Assembly (NCBI GenBank): GCA_015066365.1
Contig: SVON01000007.1
Span: 1 to 57,516 of the forward strand
Direction: 5' to 3'
Source of the DNA: Oscillospiraceae bacterium
GTDB lineage: Bacteria > Bacillota > Clostridia > Oscillospirales > Acutalibacteraceae
Length of the DNA: 57,516 bases
Numbering within the stretch: position 1 is the stretch's first letter; every line of letters starts with the position of its first letter. The notes under the pieces were generated by a model, which ran no database searches, was not told the origin of the DNA, and worked only from the letters and a program-made list of their open reading frames with translations. The translations under genes were made by a program, and so were the position numbers. Shown here one piece after another: positions 18,202-26,465 of this stretch.

Positions 18202-21132
18202 TTAGGCCTGCGGGCCCAGGGTTACGTCGTAACCGGCCAGCCACTGACCCAGCAGAGCTGCGTCGGTCAGAGTAACCTCGCCGTCGCCGTCGGCATCAGC
18301 AGCAACTTCATTCACGGTTACGTCGTAACCGGCCAACCACTGACCCAGCAGAGCTGCGTCAGTCAGGGTGACTTCGCCGTCGCCGTCGGCATCGCCGTAG
18401 AGGATGTCACCGGGTTGCTCAACCTCACGGGTCTCACCGCACTCGTTACAGTCGGCATCGTACTCGTCGTCGTAGACATGCTCGGTTTTCACCGTGCCGC
18501 AACCCAGGTCGCAGACGTGGTCGCCGTCGTTTTCAGCATCCGCACAGGAGGCGGGCTTACCGCACTCACAATAGTGCTTGCCACCCTCGACGGTAACACC
18601 GTAGGTGTGCTCCACCGCAGTGAACACCGCATAGTAGGTGGTGGCAGTCTCAGCGGCAGGCAGGTCGATGACCGCGCCACCCTCGGTGGCAGACCAACCG
18701 GCAAAGACGTAGTGATGGTTGTTATCCAGATTCTTCTCGGGAGCAATGGGGCAAGTGGGAACGGTGCCAAAGTTCACCTCAGAGGTGACAGACTGGCCGT
18801 CCACAACCCAGGTAATCTCGACGGAGTCGGGCTGCGTGCACTCCTCACCGGCGATCCAGTGGTCGTGCTTGTCGCAATAGGTGTAGATCGCACCGGGCTC
18901 AGCACCGGTGGTATCCAGCAGAGAGCCGTCGCCGTTCTGCAGCTGGATGGAAGCCAAAGGAGTGATATAGTACAGAGTACCGCCCACCTCGGGATCGTAC
19001 TCAGGAGACTTCTTAAACGCATCGTCCTTAGCCTGATCGTACATATAGGCCAGCATATCGGTGCCGGCGCCATTGTTCATAGCCACGATACCGGTGCCCT
19101 CAGAAGAGATGACCTGAGCACCGCCACCGATGATGGAGAAGTCTTCAGTCAGAGCATCCGCCCAGATGACGGTGCTGTATACGAAGCCATCCGCCACCAC
19201 GATACCGTTGATATCAAAGACCACGTCCTTGATGTCCGCGTCGGTACGGATCTTGCGCTCGCTGGCGGTGTATTTCGCAGCCACAAACTGGTTGCCGGGA
19301 TGAACAAAGGTCAGACCCTCTTCGTACTCGAAGGTGTTTATGTTCAGACCGCTGGTCCAGTTCTCACTGTCATAAACGATCAGAGAATGGCCGGCACCCA
19401 TAGCCGCACTGGGGGTATCGGTGGCACCGATCTCCAGAACTGCATTCTGACCCACGGTCAAGCTAGAGCCGGGCAGCATCGCAATATCCTGCAGCAGGGT
19501 AGCAGTACCCTCGTGGAGGGTGATGTTGATGTTGTTGGTAATGGGCAGGACAAAGTTGGTGGTATCCACGGCGTTACCGGCCAACTCCACTCTCATGGTG
19601 GACAGGGCGCAATCGCCGTAGGCATCCAGATTCAGGGTATCGGTCTCGGGGTCATACTCTTTAACAATGTAGGAACCCTCGCCGGGCTGGAACATAGCGC
19701 CCGCACCAATGAACTTGATGGGAGGAGCGGTGACGCACTGAGAGGAAACGAACATGGTGGTGGTCACATAGGCAGTAGCACCATAGTTATAGGTGGTAGC
19801 CACCTCCACGTTCTGTACGTAGTACTGGGTCATGGGGAACACCAGCAGGTCGGCGGCCAAAGCCAAGGTAGCGTTACCGCCGCGGAAGTCCATAACCTGG
19901 AACACCTCGTAGATGCCGGCGCCATCGTTGGCGGTGACGGTACCGTCACCATAGATGTAACCCCAAGCATACAGATCACCGTTGACCTCGATGTGAGAGC
20001 CGGCGGTCATATAGATGTAGCCCAGAGCGTCGGTGGGAGCGGCATACATATCGGCAGAGCCACCGGCAGCGGCGTGACGGCCACCCACTTCCAGAGCACC
20101 GTTAACGGTAATGGAAGCATCCGCATCCATGGTCAGGGTGCGATAGGCAAAGGGCTCCACCCACTTAACGGAATTGCCGTCGGAGCTGGTGCAGGCAGGC
20201 ACATTTCCGTGGGCGGTGTTCGCATCGTTATAGGGGATCAGCAGAGTGACACCGGCAGGGATCACGTGATCGCCGGTGAGGGTGCCGTCGTTCAGCAGAA
20301 TCACCGTCTTGGTGGTGGTGCTGGCAGCAGCGGCGGCAGCAGCATCGCTCAGATTGTCGTATTTGGCAGAGCCAACACCGAACAGAGCCACGCTGTCAGA
20401 AATAAACACAGGGGTGATGATGGCGTCCGCAGAAGCCTTCAGGTTGAAGAGGGCATCCTGAGCCAGATATTTATCGGTCTTGGCGTCGTACCAGCCGTAG
20501 AAGACGTAGCCTTCCTCAGCCTCGGCAGCCAGAGCGAACACGGTGTTCAGAGCCACCTCTTTGGTGATCTCAGCAGACACAGCCGCACCGTCCAGGGTGT
20601 AGGAACCACCCTCGGTAGCGGGCTTAAAGGTCAGGATCGGGTCAGCCGCATTCAGGCTGACCAGAGCCAGCTCAGAGATGGTAAAGGTCGCCTTGTAAGC
20701 AGCGCCACGGGGGGACTTCAGCTGAATAACCACGCTCTCGCCGGCGGCCAGAGTCTGAGTGAACTCGCCGGAGGCGCTGGCCTGGTTGCTGACGGCGATG
20801 GCGCCGGTCAGCGAGGCACGGGTAGCAGCGGTGGTACCGCCGGTGGTCAGAGACCAATTGAAACTGAGCACCGCCTCGGCGCCGGAATTATTGGTCAGGG
20901 TCAGGTCGGAAATGTTGGTCTTAGCGGCCGTACCCTTGCTCGTAGCAGAGATGGAGGTGCCGCTGGAGGTCCAGGTGGCGGAGCCGCCGCCCTGGTTGGA
21001 ATACTCCCAGGACGCGGTCAGACCGGTGACGGAAGTAGTCAGGGTGTTCGCCGCAAATACGGCGGGCATCATGGTGCAGAGCATAGCCACAGTCAGCAGG
21101 ACGGCACCAATGCGCTTGATCCATTGTTTCAT
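18202..21132 (-). CDS. Large secreted dockerin-containing surface protein
   Basis: This 976-residue protein has a signal peptide (residues 1 to about 28), an N-terminal beta-sandwich, a YVFYGWYD-type repeat near residues 180-240, and then the long beta-helix-like region shared with the neighbouring protein, including YAWGYIYGDG and FRGG segments. A short VTYYAVFTAVEHTYG-like repeat follows. Next is a Cys segment (YCECG, HVCDLGCG, CNECGETREVE; about 847-905), and at residues about 910-976 a type I dockerin made of two calcium-loop repeats, each with DADGDGEVTLTDAALL. Dockerins plug into cohesin domains of scaffold proteins. The ATG at 21132 has AAAGGAAC upstream. It is a paralogue of the gene at 14764-18087, which lacks the dockerin. 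A cohesin-like domain is present in the partial gene at the left edge. The role of the middle region is unknown. Confidence 0.88.
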   Translation of the reverse strand: MKQWIKRIGAVLLTVAMLCTMMPAVFAANTLTTSVTGLTASWEYSNQGGGSATWTSSGTSISATSKGTAAKTNISDLTLTNNSGAEAVLSFNWSLTTGGTTAATRASLTGAIAVSNQASASGEFTQTLAAGESVVIQLKSPRGAAYKATFTISELALVSLNAADPILTFKPATEGGSYTLDGAAVSAEITKEVALNTVFALAAEAEEGYVFYGWYDAKTDKYLAQDALFNLKASADAIITPVFISDSVALFGVGSAKYDNLSDAAAAAAASTTTKTVILLNDGTLTGDHVIPAGVTLLIPYNDANTAHGNVPACTSSDGNSVKWVEPFAYRTLTMDADASITVNGALEVGGRHAAAGGSADMYAAPTDALGYIYMTAGSHIEVNGDLYAWGYIYGDGTVTANDGAGIYEVFQVMDFRGGNATLALAADLLVFPMTQYYVQNVEVATTYNYGATAYVTTTMFVSSQCVTAPPIKFIGAGAMFQPGEGSYIVKEYDPETDTLNLDAYGDCALSTMRVELAGNAVDTTNFVLPITNNINITLHEGTATLLQDIAMLPGSSLTVGQNAVLEIGATDTPSAAMGAGHSLIVYDSENWTSGLNINTFEYEEGLTFVHPGNQFVAAKYTASERKIRTDADIKDVVFDINGIVVADGFVYSTVIWADALTEDFSIIGGGAQVISSEGTGIVAMNNGAGTDMLAYMYDQAKDDAFKKSPEYDPEVGGTLYYITPLASIQLQNGDGSLLDTTGAEPGAIYTYCDKHDHWIAGEECTQPDSVEITWVVDGQSVTSEVNFGTVPTCPIAPEKNLDNNHHYVFAGWSATEGGAVIDLPAAETATTYYAVFTAVEHTYGVTVEGGKHYCECGKPASCADAENDGDHVCDLGCGTVKTEHVYDDEYDADCNECGETREVEQPGDILYGDADGDGEVTLTDAALLGQWLAGYDVTVNEVAADADGDGEVTLTDAALLGQWLAGYDVTLGPQA
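18221..18393 (-). repeat. Near-identical dockerin repeat pair (96-bp period)
   Basis: Segments 18221-18297 and 18317-18393 are nearly identical at DNA level, differing at a handful of mostly silent sites. They encode the two dockerin calcium-loop repeats, which points to a recent duplication or gene conversion. Confidence 0.85.
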
Positions 21133-21184
21133 GGGTTCACAGTTCCTTTCGTATATGATTTGTGATATCGCTTAACGCGGGGTT

Positions 21185-21211
21185 GGCAGACCCGGCTCAG
21201 CCGGGTCTGCC
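21185..21211. repeat. Hairpin between the glycosidase gene and the dockerin gene
   Basis: A perfect 11-bp inverted repeat (21185-21195 with 21201-21211) with loop CTCAG, 23 bp past the stop at 21234. Like the other two intergenic hairpins in this run it has no T tail on the minus strand. Confidence 0.6.
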
Positions 21212-21233
21212 CCCTCACTTTAACAAAAGGGAG

Positions 21234-24200
21234 TTACTGGGCAGGATAATATCTGCCGTCGGTGCCCCAGTCGTACTCGCCGCGGGGCAACAGATCGTTG
21301 CGGTAGGTGGGCCAGTACTTGCCGGTGGCCAGGTTGCCGTGGGTGCAGACGTTGATGTAGAAGGTCTTGCCCTCCTCGTCAACCAGTTTCACCACGCCGA
21401 TGTTCTTCTGCATCACACCGTCCACATAGTAGTAGTACTTGCCATTCTCCAGATAGATGCCGTTCTTCACCGGCGCATCGGGATCCTCAACGGGGGGATA
21501 ATACTTACCGTCGGTGCCCCAGTCGTACTCGCCGCGGGGCAGCAGGTCGTTGCGGTAGGTGGGCCAGTACTTGCCGGTGGCCAGGTTGCCGTTGGTGCAG
21601 ACGTAGATGTAGAAGATCTTGCCTTCCTCATCCGTCAGCTTCACCACGCCGGTGTCACCCTTCTGCATCACACCGTCCACGTAGTAGTAGTACTTGCCAT
21701 TCTCCAGATAGATGCCGTTCTTCACCGGCGCATCGGGATCCTCAACGGGGGGATAATACTTACCGTCGGTGCCCCAATCGTACTCGCCGCGGGCCAGCAG
21801 GCCGTTGGTGTAGGTGGGCCAATACTTGCCGGTGGCCAGGTTGCCGTAGGTGCAGACGTAGATGTAGAAGGTCTTGCCCTCTTCATCGGTCATCTCCACC
21901 ACACCGATGGCGCCGGTCTGCAGCTCGCCGTCCACGTAGTAGTAATACTTGCCGTTCTCATAGACGATGCCGTCCTTCACAGGGGCATCGGGATCCTCGG
22001 GCTCCACCACGGGGGGATAATACTTACCGTCGGTGCCCCAATCGTAGCTGCCGCGGGGCAGCAGGTCGTTACGATAGGTGGGCCAATAGTTGCCGGTGGC
22101 CAGGTTACCGTAGGTGCTTACGTAGATGTAATACACCAGACCGTTCTCGTCGGTCAGCTTCACCACGCCGGCGTTCTTCTGCATCACGCCGTCCACGTAG
22201 TAGTAGTACTTGCCGTTCTCGTAGTAGATACCGTTCTTCAGGTCGGGCGTGTCGGGCTCATCCTCAGACTTATAGTAGCGACCGTCGGTATCAAACACGT
22301 ACTGACCGGTCTCCAGCAGGCCGTTGCCGTCGGACACCCAGAAGGAGCCAACCGCCAACTGACCGTTGGAGCGGACGTAGATATAGAAGGTCTTGCCCTG
22401 TTCGTCGGTCAGCTGTACAGCGCCGACACCCTTCTGCAGCACGTCGTTCACATAGTAGAACAGACCGCCGTTCTCGGCCACGATGCCGTTCTTGCCCTCG
22501 GTGGGGCCATCCGGCAGGTCGGGATTCACAACGGGAGGATTGGTCATACGACCCTCGTTATCGAAGGTGTAGCGACCGGCAGGAACCAGACCGTTGGTGT
22601 TGTTGATCCAAGCGGTGCGGTTGCGATAGGCCTTGGCGTCGTCGGGAGAGATGAAGTAGTAATAACCGTTCTCCTCCACCAGACCCACCTTACTGTTACG
22701 GATACCGTTCTGGATGTAGTAGATCTCGCCGTTATAGCGGTACAGACCCACGTAATCCTCCTGCCACACACCGTTCTCATCGAACAGGTGCCACTGCCAG
22801 GCGGTCTCACCGGCCTGGTTCTGGATGTTGACAAAGCCGGTCTGAACGTCGTAGATGTACTTCTTGGTGGCGTACCAGTTGCCGTCCACCTGGAACCATT
22901 TGCCGTGGACCCACTGACCGGCCCAGCGATACCGGGTACCGGTGGAGGTCTTTACCAGATCGCCACGGGTCAGCACGTAGTTCGTAAAGGTATAGTTGTA
23001 ACCGTCAATCTTCTGCTGGCCGTTTACCGCACGACCGGTAGAGGGCAGGAAGTAATAGTCTACCTGGTTGCCCTCGGCGTCATAGCCGGACACCCAGCCG
23101 GTGGTCATCTCACCATTGACGGCGTAATACAGGCCCTCGTTGTAATTAACGGTGCCGTTGATCTTGCCCAGGCATACGCCGTTCTCATCAAAGTTGTAGA
23201 ACAGCTTAGTGGCCTCGTCCTCGCGGGAAGGAATGTACTGCACACCGGTCAGCGCCTTGTGATCGACGTAGTACTTGTACTCGCCATCCTCTTTGTACCA
23301 GCCCTGACGAACGGCGTTATCGATGATGAAGCCGTCCTCAAAGTCGGCGTACACGCTGGCATAGTGAGCACCGGTCTCGGTGCCACCCTCCCAGCCGGTC
23401 TCGGAGGAGGAATAGGGCAGCAGACCGTATTTCTGCTGGTTCTCCTTCTTCTGAGCGAAGGAGTACAGAGAGGTGGCGCGCAGATACACGTCGTAGCTGA
23501 CGTTACCGGAGTTGGCAATCACCATCTCGTTGCCGTCCCAAGCGCCATCCTTGGGGGTGGCCTTGATACCGGACATAATGCACAGGGGGTTGGCGGTAGC
23601 CGCATCGATGGCCTCGGTGCGATCGATCCAGTTGAACACCATGGTCAGCAGGTTGTTCTCATCCACCGTAGCGGAGGACAGCTGGAAGAAGTCGTTGACC
23701 ACCTTCAGACCGGAGGGATCCACGATCAGATCCTTATCGAACTGAGCGGTGATGCGCACCTCGGTCAGCACGCTGACACGCTCCGCCAAAGCCAGCATAT
23801 AGCCGAAAGCGGAGTCGCCCTGGGTGTCGGAGTTGGGCAGCATAAACACGATGTCCGCCATCTGAGCAGGAATCTCGATGGTGTTCATATCCAGTGCGAA
23901 GGTGTAACCCAGGGTCACGCCCTTGCTGGGATCCGCCACCGTGTAGTTAAAGTTGTCGGTGGTGGTGGTGTTCTGCACCTCGCGGATCCAGGCCAGAGTC
24001 CGGTTACCGGCGGTAGCCTTATCGAAATCGAAGGTGGCCTCGTCCTCACGGAACATGGCAGCGGGCACCTCGCAATAGGCATCCTCATTCTCCAGCACGA
24101 TGGCAAACACGGTCATCTTACGGGCACCGGACGCGCCGCGAGCGGTCACGTTGAAGCCCTCAAAGATGGCACGGGGCCACATATCACCCTCGGCCTCCGG

Positions 24201-26369
24201 ATCCTCCTCCAGATAGCCGCAGAAGATGTCGTTCTCGTTCATCTTCACCGGGTTGCCGCTGTAGCTGGCCAGCAGGGGCAGCTCCACGGTCTTGTCATAA
24301 ATCAGAGTCAGAGACTTTTCAGTAAACTCCAGGGTCTCCGGCACCACCACGTGCAGGGTCTTGGTACCGGCGATCTCACCGTTCACCACAAAATGAACGT
24401 CCACGTCGCCGTAATCGGCGGCGGTAAACACGCCGTTCTCGTCGATGGTACCCACAGCCTCGTCAGAGACGGTCCAGTAGGAATCGGCGGGAATCTCAGC
24501 AGAGGAGCCAATGTTGTTAACGCCGATGGCGTTCAGCTTCAGCTCGGTGCCGATGGTCAGATAGTCGTAATCCGCCTCAACGATGGCACGGTCAAACTCC
24601 TTAGAGGACTTGGCGGTGGACACCGCCACCAGGGTGCCGGCCACGCTACGGGCATAACCGTCAGAGGGACGGTTGGTCACCTTGATCTGGTCGCTGCCCT
24701 CAGGCTTGGACATATAGGTGGTAGAACCGCCGCCGTCCAGGTTCACCGCACGGACACAACCGGCCTCCAGCATGATCTGGGCGATCTCGCGCAGGCTACC
24801 ACCGCAGGAGAAGGGCTCCTGACGGCCATCCAGCACCATCATCACCACAGAACCGTCTGCCTTAACGCCGATGGCGGTACGGCTGGCGCGGGTGCCATCG
24901 GTGGCACCGGAGGCCAGCTCGCCGTCCCAAATCAGGAACTTACCGGAACCGAACAGACCGATGCCGTCCACCACTTCGTCCGCCAGAGACTCATACTCAG
25001 CCTTGGTGCCGACGATGGCGGAGCCGTCCTTCAGAATACCGAAGAAGCCGTCGCCGTCGATGCCCTTCCAGACCTTGCCGTTCATCTGCAGCAGGCCGGC
25101 GGGCTCACCGGTGGTGGTGTTAAAGCCGTCACCGTTGGTGGCAACCACGGGAGTGAAATTCTCCACGTGCTTATTGTTCTTCACCAGAGCGGCCACCTGA
25201 TCCTCCACACGCTGCATACCCCAGCCCTTGGAAGGATCGTTGTCCTTATAGTTGACCATAATGGTCACGTCATCGCGGTTAACGTCCACGTTGGCCAGAT
25301 AGTACACCATCTGCTTGCCGTCGGCAGACATGGCGTAGTTGATATCCTGGGTGATACCGGGAGCCAACACAGAGGAGGTGGTGGAGAACACGGAGTAATA
25401 GCCGTTCTCCGGCTTCTCCTCGTCTTCGTCGTCACCCTCATTACCGCCCTCGTTCAGCTTACCCTCGGCGTGATCAAACAGATAATCCGCCAAAGCGTAG
25501 CAACTGGCCTGCCGGATGGTGGCGTAGTCAGAGATACCACGGTCAGCCTCCAGAATCTGGATACCCACATTGGTGCGGTAGGCGTTGTACATCGCGGTAC
25601 GCACCTCTTCGCGAGTGGTCAGGCCGGGGAAGCGGTTGTTCAGGAAATAAACGGAGCGATCTTCATCGTCCAGATCGGCGGTGAAGTAAGCCTCCATCAG
25701 CTCGCTGAAAGAACCGTTGCCCGCCTGGTACTCATTCACCAGGTAGTAGGCATCCATATCGCCGTAGAAGTCGTCCCACCCGAAGGCATCGTCGGCATTC
25801 ACACCGAAGCAATGCTCGCGGATGTACTTGGCGATCTCCTCCACCGTTCCGGTGGTGGGAACGTGACCGTACAGGGCGCTGAAATACACCAGGTCGCACA
25901 GGTCACCGGCCCAACCGGCCAGGTCGTCCGACTGCACTGCCACGTTCACATAGGAAATGTTCATGGTACCGGACATGTGACCGAAATCCGAGGGATTTCC
26001 GTTGGGCAGGGTGAAATTGTCGATGACAATGTCACGCAGGTCCATCACGTTGGTACCATTGGCAGCATCCTGCTGCTCAACGTAGTTGGTGAACACGGTG
26101 ATCTCCTGTCCGGCCAACGCCGCCCAGTTACCATCCTGGTAACGCTCGACGCCGGTGCGGATAAAGTTCAGCACCAGTTCACCGGGGTCTCTGCTGGACT
26201 GAGCGGCAAACTCGTCCGCATAGACCTCCAGTTGCTTCAGATTCGCTAAAAAGTCAGAATAGTTGGTGGTGCTACCGGCAGCCGCAAAGACGGACATAGG
26301 CAGTAAGCCCACGACCATCAGGGTCGCCAACAGCATCGCCAGCACTTTTGCTGATACCTTTTTTAGCAT
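21234..26369 (-). CDS. Secreted phosphodiester glycosidase (NAGPA-like) with Ig-like region and C-terminal wall-binding-like repeats
   Basis: This 1711-residue exported protein starts with a signal peptide (about 1-30) and an alpha-helical N-terminal region to about residue 300. An acidic linker leads into a phosphodiester-glycosidase domain (about 320-580). Its family motifs are present: a NGDGFN segment, RASRTAIGVKADGSVVMMVLDGRQ split by the usual strands, and NLDGGGSTTYM. This domain family includes the human uncovering enzyme, which removes GlcNAc from a phosphodiester. Ig-like segments follow (about 580-1000), then aromatic Gly repeats such as GWYKEDGEYKYYV and NGEIYYIQNG. Last come five tandem modules of about 84 residues (about 1290-1711) with NGKYYYYVDGVMQ and YDWGTDGKYYP cores, which resemble choline- or glucan-binding repeats. 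The ATG at 26369 has AAAGGAGAGGAG upstream. Its place beside licD suggests it acts on phosphodiester groups of the local polysaccharide; this is inference. Confidence 0.88.
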   Translation of the reverse strand: MLKKVSAKVLAMLLATLMVVGLLPMSVFAAAGSTTNYSDFLANLKQLEVYADEFAAQSSRDPGELVLNFIRTGVERYQDGNWAALAGQEITVFTNYVEQQDAANGTNVMDLRDIVIDNFTLPNGNPSDFGHMSGTMNISYVNVAVQSDDLAGWAGDLCDLVYFSALYGHVPTTGTVEEIAKYIREHCFGVNADDAFGWDDFYGDMDAYYLVNEYQAGNGSFSELMEAYFTADLDDEDRSVYFLNNRFPGLTTREEVRTAMYNAYRTNVGIQILEADRGISDYATIRQASCYALADYLFDHAEGKLNEGGNEGDDEDEEKPENGYYSVFSTTSSVLAPGITQDINYAMSADGKQMVYYLANVDVNRDDVTIMVNYKDNDPSKGWGMQRVEDQVAALVKNNKHVENFTPVVATNGDGFNTTTGEPAGLLQMNGKVWKGIDGDGFFGILKDGSAIVGTKAEYESLADEVVDGIGLFGSGKFLIWDGELASGATDGTRASRTAIGVKADGSVVMMVLDGRQEPFSCGGSLREIAQIMLEAGCVRAVNLDGGGSTTYMSKPEGSDQIKVTNRPSDGYARSVAGTLVAVSTAKSSKEFDRAIVEADYDYLTIGTELKLNAIGVNNIGSSAEIPADSYWTVSDEAVGTIDENGVFTAADYGDVDVHFVVNGEIAGTKTLHVVVPETLEFTEKSLTLIYDKTVELPLLASYSGNPVKMNENDIFCGYLEEDPEAEGDMWPRAIFEGFNVTARGASGARKMTVFAIVLENEDAYCEVPAAMFREDEATFDFDKATAGNRTLAWIREVQNTTTTDNFNYTVADPSKGVTLGYTFALDMNTIEIPAQMADIVFMLPNSDTQGDSAFGYMLALAERVSVLTEVRITAQFDKDLIVDPSGLKVVNDFFQLSSATVDENNLLTMVFNWIDRTEAIDAATANPLCIMSGIKATPKDGAWDGNEMVIANSGNVSYDVYLRATSLYSFAQKKENQQKYGLLPYSSSETGWEGGTETGAHYASVYADFEDGFIIDNAVRQGWYKEDGEYKYYVDHKALTGVQYIPSREDEATKLFYNFDENGVCLGKINGTVNYNEGLYYAVNGEMTTGWVSGYDAEGNQVDYYFLPSTGRAVNGQQKIDGYNYTFTNYVLTRGDLVKTSTGTRYRWAGQWVHGKWFQVDGNWYATKKYIYDVQTGFVNIQNQAGETAWQWHLFDENGVWQEDYVGLYRYNGEIYYIQNGIRNSKVGLVEENGYYYFISPDDAKAYRNRTAWINNTNGLVPAGRYTFDNEGRMTNPPVVNPDLPDGPTEGKNGIVAENGGLFYYVNDVLQKGVGAVQLTDEQGKTFYIYVRSNGQLAVGSFWVSDGNGLLETGQYVFDTDGRYYKSEDEPDTPDLKNGIYYENGKYYYYVDGVMQKNAGVVKLTDENGLVYYIYVSTYGNLATGNYWPTYRNDLLPRGSYDWGTDGKYYPPVVEPEDPDAPVKDGIVYENGKYYYYVDGELQTGAIGVVEMTDEEGKTFYIYVCTYGNLATGKYWPTYTNGLLARGEYDWGTDGKYYPPVEDPDAPVKNGIYLENGKYYYYVDGVMQKGDTGVVKLTDEEGKIFYIYVCTNGNLATGKYWPTYRNDLLPRGEYDWGTDGKYYPPVEDPDAPVKNGIYLENGKYYYYVDGVMQKNIGVVKLVDEEGKTFYINVCTHGNLATGKYWPTYRNDLLPRGEYDWGTDGRYYPAQ
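21240..22260 (-). repeat. Four tandem 252-264 bp coding repeats in the glycosidase gene
   Basis: The same landmark (the TCGTACTCGCC-like start) recurs at 21271, 21523, 21778 and 22042, giving periods of 252, 255 and 264 bp. The copies are highly similar at DNA level; length differences are whole codons. A more divergent fifth copy lies at about 22265-22490. Such repeats can expand or contract by recombination. Confidence 0.9.
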
Positions 26370-26465
26370 GTGTCTCCTCTCCTTTATAAAAAATTTTTTT
26401 GGAAACTGGTTTATATATACGGAGGTTGCCCTCCATTTATATACATATTTATATAATGTAGCGGC
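26370..26465 (-). promoter_or_regulatory. AT-rich gap upstream of the glycosidase gene, possible internal promoter
   Basis: This 96-bp gap is far more AT-rich than its surroundings and contains several TATAAA/TATATA elements and a GGAGG-GCAA-CCTCC hairpin flanked by TATATA arms. I see no clear -35 box. It could let the three surface protein genes be transcribed apart from the glycosyltransferase genes. Confidence 0.35.

Noticed and set aside
21240-22490. Tandem repeats read as a CRISPR array
   Set aside because: The period is over 250 bp, the repeats are in frame and coding, and there are no unique spacers or cas genes.
21162-26249. A 1695-codon open frame on the plus strand opposite the glycosidase gene, and similar long frames opposite the two other surface genes and pflB
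   Set aside because: They mirror the real genes in the antisense frame, have low-complexity Val/Gly/His/Ile composition, no ribosome binding sites, no signal peptide or known motifs. GC-rich codon bias keeps stops rare there.
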